This document shows, one piece after another, positions 56,001-64,000 of a stretch of DNA of 64,000 bases. The DNA comes from Sipunculus nudus (taxonomy: Eukaryota > Annelida > Sipuncula > Golfingiida > Sipunculidae). A program made the translations under genes and the position numbers. Positions within the stretch are counted from its first letter, which is position 1, and each line of letters begins with the position of its first letter. The stretch is from assembly GCA_026874595.1 (NCBI GenBank), contig CM049321.1:11817479-11881478 (forward strand), written 5' to 3'. Under the pieces are notes generated by a model. The model did no database searches. It saw only the letters and a program-made list of their open reading frames with translations, and had not been told where the DNA came from.

Positions 56001-58978
56001 TCGTGTGTATTTGTAGAAAAATGCTTCATTTCTGTGGTGTTTTCACCGTAAGCAAAGAATAAGCAAAGCGTAAGGAAAGTGTAAGCAAAGGAAATACATC
56101 ATCATCAACTCTTTTAGTGAATATTTTCTCAAGACATAATGTATTTGTTGACTAACCAGGAGCCTAATTATATTGGAAACGGTGCAAAACAGTAGATCAA
56201 ATGAGAAAAAAATTAAAAAAATGGGTCCCTATAAATCCATAATATCTCTTTTTTGGAAATAGCGGTCTTTTACATTTCTAATATTGATTGAACGATTGTT
56301 CCCTTTATTTTTAGATTAATGTTCACTAGGAGGCACCATTGTGTAGCAAGGTAATTAGTCTGCGTCCATACGGGACATATTCGTGTGTATTTTTTTAAAA
56401 TGCTTCATTTCTGTGGTGTTTTCTCAATAAGCAAAGCATTAGCAAGACGCAAGCAATTTGTAAGCAAAGAAACAATATCTTCATAAATTCACTTTGCGAC
56501 TATTTTCTGAGGACATAATGTATTATTAGGGTTCCAGGGAGTCTAATCGTGTCGGAAATAGTGGAAAATTGTAGATAAATTGGGAAAGATATAAGAAAAT
56601 GGGTCTCGAATTAAATATTATCCCTTTCATAAAATAGTAATATTTTATATTTTTACATTTTATTGAAAGACTTTGCCTTTTATTTTTAAATTCCTGTTCC
56701 CTTAGCGTCACTATTTTGTCGCCAAGGAATTTGTCTGCGTACCCATGGGTCATATTCGTGTGTATTTGTAGAAAAATGCTTCATTTCTGTGGTGTTTTCA
56801 CCGTAAGCAAAGAATAAGCAAAGCGTAAGGAAAGTGTAAGCAAAGGAAATACATCATCATAAACTCTTTTAGTGAATATTTTCTCAAGACATAATGTATT
56901 TGTTCACTAACCAGGAGCCTAATTATATTGGAAACGGTGCAAAACAGTAGATCAAATGAGAAAAAATTAAAAAATGGGTCCCTATAAATCCATAATATCT
57001 CTTTTTGGAAATAGCGGTCTTTTACATTTCTAATATTGATTGAACGATTGTTCCCTTTATTTTTAGATTAATGTTCACTAGGAGGCACCATTGTGTAGCA
57101 AGGTAATTAGTCTGCTTCCATACGGGACATATTCGTGTGTATTTTTTTAAAATGCTTCATTTCTGTGGTGTTTTCTCAATAAGCAAAGCATAAGCAAGAC
57201 GCAAGCAATTTGTAAGCAAAGAAACAATATCTTCATAAATTCACTTTGCGACTATTTTCTGAGGACATAATGTATTATTAGGGTTCCAGGGAGTCTAATC
57301 GTGTCGGATATAGTGGAAAATTGTAGATAAATTGGGAAAGATATAAGAAAATGGGTCTCGAATTTAATATTATCCCTTTCATAAAATAGTAATATTTTAT
57401 ATTTTTACATTTTATTGAAAGACTTTGCCTTTTATTTTTAAATTCCTGTTCCCTTAGCGTCACTTTTTTGTCGCCAAGGAATTTGTCTGCGTACCCATGG
57501 TCATATTCGTGTGTATTTGTAGGAAAATGCTTCATTTCTGTGGTGTTTTCACCGTAAGCAAAGAATAAGCAAAGCGTAAGGAAAGTGTAAGCAAAGGAAA
57601 TACATCATCATAAACTCTTTTAGTGAATATTTTCTCAAGACTTAATGTATTTGTTCACTAACCAGGAGCCTAATTATATTGGAAACGGTGCAAAACAGTA
57701 GATCAAATGAGAAAAAATTAAAAAATGGGTCCCTATAAATCCATAATATCTCTTTTTGGAAATAGCGGTCTTTTACATTTCTAATATTGATTGAACGATT
57801 GTTCCCTTTATTTTTAGATTAATGTTCACTAGGAGGCACCATTGTGTATCAAGGGAATTAGTCTGCGTCCATACGGGACATATTCGTGTGTATTTTTTTA
57901 AAATGCTTCATTTCTGTGGTGTTTTCTCAATAAGCAAAGCATAAGCAAAACGCAAGCAATTTGTAAGCAAAGAAACAATATCTTCATAAATTCACTTTGC
58001 GACTATTTTCTGAGGACATAATGTATTATTAGGGTTCCAGGGAGTCTAATCGTGTCGGAAATAGTGGAAAATTGTAGATAAATTGGGAAAGATATAAGAA
58101 AATGGGTCTCGAATTTAATATTATCCATTTCATAAAATAGTAATATTTTATATTTTTACATTTTATTGAAAGACTTTGCCTTTTATTTTAAATTCCTGTT
58201 CCCTTAGCGTCACTATTTTGTCGCCAAGGAATTTGTCTGCGTACCCATGGGTCATATTCGTGTGTATTTGTAGAAAACTGCTTCATTTCTGTGGTGTTTT
58301 CTCAATAAGCAAAGCATAAGCAAAACGCAAGCAAATTGTAAGCAAAGGAAAAATGTCTTCATAAATTCTTTTTGCGACTATTTTCTGAGGACATTATGTA
58401 TTTTTAGGGTTCCAGGGAGTCTAATCATGTAGGAAATAGTAGAGAATTGTAGATAAATTGGGAAAGAATAAAGAAAATGGGTCTCGAAATCGATATTGTC
58501 CCTTTTAGAAAATAGCAATATTTTATATTTCGACTTTTTATTGAAAGATTTTGCCATTTATATTCAGAATCCGGTTCACTTAGCGTCACTATTTTATCGC
58601 CAAGAATCTTGTCTGCGTACCCATGGGTCATATTCGTGTGTATTTGTAGAAAACTGCTTCATTTCTGTGGTGTTTTCTCAATAAGCAAAGCATAAGCAAA
58701 ACGTTAGCAAATTGTAAGCAAAGGAACAATGTCTTCATAAATTCTTTTTGTAAATATTTTCAAGAGACATAATGTATTATTTGACTAACCCGGAGCCTAA
58801 TTATATCGGAAACGGTGCAAAACAGTAGATCAATTAATAAAAAATTAAAAAAAGGTTCCTATAATCCCTAACATCTCTTATAAGAAATAGCAATCTTTTA
58901 CATTTCTAATATTGATTGAACAATTGTTCCCTTTACTTTTAGATTAATGTTCACTAGGAGGCACCATTGTGAAGCCAG
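52597..58978. repeat. 6.38-kb HOR block of 17 monomers, first copy
   Basis: Repeats at an offset of 6,382-6,383 bp through the end of the window. An odd monomer count is possible because it contains a B-B neighbour pair (58022-58396 and 58397-58782). The junction lies in ggaattagtctgcg of an A monomer, close to the place where the LINE inserted elsewhere. No LINE is present. Confidence 0.88.
55765..58021. repeat. Three successive near-identical B2-A dimers
   Basis: Dimers at 55765-56518, 56519-57270 and 57271-58021 share private variants (gttcccttagcg, atacatcatcat, ataaatccataat, gtccatacgggac). They are more alike than neighbouring dimers elsewhere, indicating local dimer-level expansion. 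The set is repeated in the second 6.38-kb block. Confidence 0.8.
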
Positions 58979-61900
58979 GGAATTAGTCTGCGTCCCTACG
59001 GGACATATCCGTGTGTTTTTGCTGAAAAATGCTTCATTTCTGTGGTGTTTTCTCAATAAGCAAAGCATAAGCAAAACGCAAGCAAATTGTAAGCAAAGAA
59101 ACAATATCTTCACAAATTCTTTTTGCGACTATTTTCTGAGGACATAATGTATTATTAGGGTTCCTGGGAGTCTAATGTCGGAAATAGTAGAAAATTGTAG
59201 ATAAATTGGGAAAGAAATAAGAAAATGGGTCTCGAAATCGATATTATCCCTTTTAGAAAATAGCAATATTTTATATTTCGACTTTTTATTGAAAATTTTT
59301 GCCATTTTTATTTAGAATCCGATTCACTAAGCGTCACTATTTTGTCGCCAAGAAACTTGTCTGCGTACCCATGGGTCATATTCGTGTGTATTTGTAGAAA
59401 AATGCTTCATTTCTGTGGTGTTTTCTCAATAAACAAAGCATAAGCAAAACGTAAGCAAATTGTAAGCAAAGGAACAATGTATTCATAAATTCTTCTTGTA
59501 AATATTTTCTAGAGATAAAATGTATTATTTGACTAACCCGGAGCCTAATTATATCGGAAACGGTGCAAAACAGTAGATCAATTGATAAAAAATTTAAAAA
59601 GGGTCCCTATAATCCCTAACATCTCTTATTGGAAATAGCAATCTTTTACATTTCTAATATTGATTGAACGATTGTTCCCTTTACTTTTAGATTAATGTTC
59701 ACTAGGAGGCACCATTGTGTATCCAGGGAATTAGTCTGCGTCCCTACGGGACATATTCGTGTGTGTTTTTTTAAAATGCTTCATTTCTGTGGTGTTTTCT
59801 CAATAAGCAAAGCATAAGCAAAACGCAAGCAAATTGTAAGCAAAGGAACGATGTCTTCTTAAATTCTTTATGCGACTATTTTCTGAGGACATAATGTATT
59901 ATAAGGGTTCCAGGGAGTCTAATCATGTCGGAAATAGAGGAAAATTGTAGATAAATTGGGAAAGAAATAAGAAAATGGGTCTCGAAATCGATATTATCCT
60001 TTTTAGAAAATAGCAATATTTTTTATTTAGACATTTTATTGAAAGATTTTGCCATTTTTATTTAGAATCCGGTTCACTAGGTGTCACTATTTTGTCGCCG
60101 AGAAACTTGTCTGCGTACCAAAGGATCATATTCGTGTGTATTTGTAGAAAAATGCTTCATTTCTGTGACGTTTTCACCGTATGCAAAGAATAAGCAAAGC
60201 TTAAGGAAAGTGTAAGCAAAGGAACTACATCTTCATAAATTCTTTTTGTGAATATCTTCTAAAGACATAATGTATTAGTTGACTAACCAGGAGCCTAATT
60301 ATATCGGAAACGGTGCAAAACAGTAGATCAAATGAGAAAAAAATTAAAAAATGGGTCCCTATAATCCATGATATCTCTTATTGGAAATAGCAGTCTTTTA
60401 CATTTCTCATATTGATTGAACGATTGTTCCCTTTATTTTTAGATTAATGTTCACTATGAGGCACCATTGTGTAGCAAAGGAATTAGGCTGCGTCCTTACT
60501 GGACATATTTTTGTGTATTTTTTTTTAAATGCTTCATTTCTGTGGCGTTTTCTCAATAAGCATAGCATAGGCAAAAAGCAGGCAATTTGTAAGCAAAGAA
60601 ACAATATCTTCATAAATTCTTTTTTCGACTATTTTCTGAGGACATAATGTATTATTAGGGTTTCAGGGGGTCTATTCATGTCAGAAATTGTGGAAAATTG
60701 TAGATAAATTGGGAAAGAAATAAGAAAATGGGTCTCGAAATCGATATTATCCCTTTTAAAAAATAGCAATATTTTATATTTAGACTTTTTATTGAAAGAT
60801 TTTGCTTTTTTATTTAGAATCCGGTTCACTATGTGTCACTATTTTGTCTCCAAGATGTCTGCGTACCGATAGGTCATATTCGTGTGTATTTCTGGAAAAA
60901 TGCTTCATTTCTGTGGTGTTTTTACCGTAAGCAAAGAATAAGCAAAGCTTAAGGAAAGTGTAAGCAAAGGAACTACATCTTCATAAATTCTTTTTGTGAA
61001 TATCTTCTAAAGACATAATGTATTAGTTGACTAACCAGGAGCCTAATTATATCGGAAACGGTGCAAAACAGTAGATCAAATGAGAAAAAATTAAAAAAAT
61101 GGGTCCATATAATCCATAACATCTCTTATTAGAAATAACAGTCTTTTACATTTCTAGTATTGATTGAACAATTGTTCCCTTTATTTTTAGATTAATGTTC
61201 ACTAGGACGCACCATTGTGTATCCAGGGAATTAGTCTGCGTCCCTACGGGACATATTCGTGTGTATTTTTTTTAAAAATGCTTCATTTCTGTGGTGTTTT
61301 CTCAATAAGCATAGCATAAGCAAAACGAAAGCAAATTGTAAGCAAAGGAATAATGTCTTCATAAATTCATTTTGCGACTATTTTCTGAGGACATAATGTA
61401 TTATTAGGGTTCCAGGGAGTATAATCATGTCGGAAATAGTGGAAAATTGTAGATAAATTGGGAAAGAAATAAGAAAATGGGTCTCGACATCGATATTATC
61501 CTTTTTAGAAAATAGCAATATTTCATATTTCGACTTTTTATTGAAAGATTTTGCCATTTATATTTAGAATCCGGTTCACGAAGTGTCACTATTTTGTTGC
61601 CAAGAAACTTGTCTGCGTACCCATGGGTCATATTCGTGTGTATTTGTAGAAAATGCTTCATTTCTGTGGTGTTTTCTCAATAAGCAAAGCATAAGCCAAA
61701 CGTAAGCAAATTGTAAGCAAAGGAACAATGTCTTCATAAATTCTTGTTGTACATATTTTCTAGAGACATAATGTATTATTTGACTAACCAGGAGCCTTAT
61801 TATATCGGAAACGGTGCAAAACAGTAGATCAAATGAGAAAAAATAAAAAAATGGGTCCATATAATCCATAACATCTCTTATTGGAAATAGCAGTCTTTTA

Positions 61901-64000
61901 CATTTCTAATATTGATTGAACGATTGTGCCCTTTACTTTTAGATTAATGTTCACTAGGTGGCACCATTGTGTAGCCAGGGAATTAGTCTGCGTCCCTACG
62001 GGACATATTCGTGTGTATTTATTTAAAATCGTTCATTTCTGTGGTGTTTTCTCAATAAGCAAAGCATAAGCAAAACGCAAGCATTTTGTAAGCAAAGAAA
62101 CAATATCTTCATAAATTCACTTTGCGACTATTTTCTGAGGACATAATGTATTATTAGGGTTCCAGGGAGTCTAATCGTGTCGGAAATAGTGGAAAATTGT
62201 AGATAAATTGGGAAAGATATAAGAAAATGGGTCTCGAATTTAATATTATCCCTTTCATAAAATAGTAATATTTTATATTTTTACATTTTATTGAAAGACT
62301 TTGCCTTTTATTTTAAATTCCTGTTCCCTTAGCGTCACTATTTTGTCGCCAAGGAATTTGTCTGCGTACCCATGGGTCATATTCGTGTGTATTTGTAGAA
62401 AAATGCTTCATTTCTGTGGTGTTTTCACCGTAAGCAAAGAATAAGCAAAGCGTAAGGAAAGTGTAAGCAAAGGAAATACATCATCATCAACTCTTTTAGT
62501 GAATATTTTCTCAAGACATAATGTATTTGTTGACTAACCAGGAGCCTAATTATATTGGAAACGGTGCAAAACAGTAGATCAAATGAGAAAAAAATTAAAA
62601 AAATGGGTCCCTATAAATCCATAATATCTCTTTTTTGGAAATAGCGGTCTTTTACATTTCTAATATTGATTGAACGATTGTTCCCTTTATTTTTAGATTA
62701 ATGTTCACTAGGAGGCACCATTGTGTAGCAAGGTAATTAGTCTGCGTCCATACGGGACATATTCGTGTGTATTTTTTTAAAATGCTTCATTTCTGTGGTG
62801 TTTTCTCAATAAGCAAAGCATTAGCAAGACGCAAGCAATTTGTAAGCAAAGAAACAATATCTTCATAAATTCACTTTGCGACTATTTTCTGAGGACATAA
62901 TGTATTATTAGGGTTCCAGGGAGTCTAATCGTGTCGGAAATAGTGGAAAATTGTAGATAAATTGGGAAAGATATAAGAAAATGGGTCTCGAATTAAATAT
63001 TATCCCTTTCATAAAATAGTAATATTTTATATTTTTACATTTTATTGAAAGACTTTGCCTTTTATTTTTAAATTCCTGTTCCCTTAGCGTCACTATTTTG
63101 TCGCCAAGGAATTTGTCTGCGTACCCATGGGTCATATTCGTGTGTATTTGTAGAAAAATGCTTCATTTCTGTGGTGTTTTCACCGTAAGCAAAGAATAAG
63201 CAAAGAGTAAGGAAAGTGTAAGCAAAGGAAATACATCATCATAAACTCTTTTAGTGAATATTTTCTCAAGACATAATGTATTTGTTCACTAACCAGGAGC
63301 CTAATTATATTGGAAACGGTGCAAAACAGTAGATCAAATGAGAAAAAATTAAAAAATGGGTCCCTATAAATCCATAATATCTCTTTTTGGAAATAGCGGT
63401 CTTTTACATTTCTAATATTGATTGAACGATTGTTCCCTTTATTTTTAGATTAATGTTCACTAGGAGGCACCATTGTGTAGCAAGGTAATTAGTCTGCTTC
63501 CATACGGGACATATTCGTGTGTATTTTTTTAAAATGCTTCATTTCTGTGGTGTTTTCTCAATAAGCAAAGCATAAGCAAGACGCAAGCAATTTGTAAGCA
63601 AAGAAACAATATCTTCATAAATTCACTTTGCGACTATTTTCTGAGGACATAATGTATTATTAGGGTTCCAGGGAGTCTAATCGTGTCGGATATAGTGGAA
63701 AATTGTAGATAAATTGGGAAAGATATAAGAAAATGGGTCTCGAATTTAATATTATCCCTTTCATAAAATAGTAATATTTTATATTTTTACATTTTATTGA
63801 AAGACTTTGCCTTTTATTTTTAAATTCCTGTTCCCTTAGCGTCACTTTTTTGTCGCCAAGGAATTTGTCTGCGTACCCATGGTCATATTCGTGTGTATTT
63901 GTAGGAAAATGCTTCATTTCTGTGGTGTTTTCACCGTAAGCAAAGAATAAGCAAAGCGTAAGGAAAGTGTAAGCAAAGGAAATACATCATCATAAACTCT
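58979..64000. repeat. 6.38-kb HOR block, second copy (cut by the window end)
   Basis: About 5.0 kb of the second copy. I noticed only a few differences from the first: T-run length near 60520, gc/cg at about 62030, aagagtaagg near 63205, and A for T near 60150. The array continues beyond the window. Confidence 0.88.

Noticed and set aside
1-64000. tRNA, rRNA, riboswitch, operon or host protein-coding genes.
   Set aside because: Outside the LINE copies every stretch can be assigned to A or B monomers; no unexplained unique sequence longer than a few tens of bases was found by eye.

Overview
The window is eukaryotic repetitive DNA, most likely heterochromatin of an invertebrate animal. I cannot name the species. 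It is one continuous AT-rich satellite array that runs off both ends. Three copies of a single 5'-truncated non-LTR retrotransposon (LINE, L1/Tx1-like) are embedded in it. I found no host gene, tRNA, rRNA, CRISPR array or prokaryotic gene. The only long reading frame is the LINE ORF2 remnant, present three times.

The satellite is built from monomers of about 371-377 bp in two related families that normally alternate, giving a dimer of about 752 bp. I call them A (head gttgactaaccmggagcc) and B (head agggttccagggagtc). B splits into B1 (body with tctcgaaatcgat) and B2 (body with tctcgaatttaat). Both families share a conserved core: a short dyad, then catattcgtgtgt and gcttcatttctgtgg, then four 11-bp repeats of AAGCAAA type. 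The distal tail predicts the next monomer: a tail with gcgactattttctgagg leads to B, and a tail with gtgaat/gtaaat leads to A.

Layout. 1-817 is satellite left of the first large unit. 818-19775, 19776-34232 and 34233-about 47500 are three tandem copies of a 29-monomer higher-order repeat (HOR) carrying the LINE. The basic unit is about 14.46 kb. Unit 1 is 18.96 kb because a 4,500-bp (12-monomer) segment is duplicated inside it. Unit 3 is incomplete on the right. 47501 to about 52.6 kb is related satellite without the LINE, including a 2.255-kb (6-monomer) tandem duplication. From about 52.6 kb to the end is a 17-monomer, 6.38-kb block followed by a second, truncated copy.

Inferred history: a truncated LINE inserted once into an A monomer, with a 6-7 bp target-site duplication and a 22-A tail. 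The locus was then amplified with its surrounding satellite by unequal exchange. The three LINE copies differ, as far as I can see by eye, by one substitution in the ORF, and the poly(A) length is the same in all three, so amplification (or homogenisation) was recent. The middle unit resembles unit 3 in its left part and unit 1 in most of its right part, as expected of an unequal-crossover product. Near-identical blocks could also reflect assembly error, so long-read support matters.
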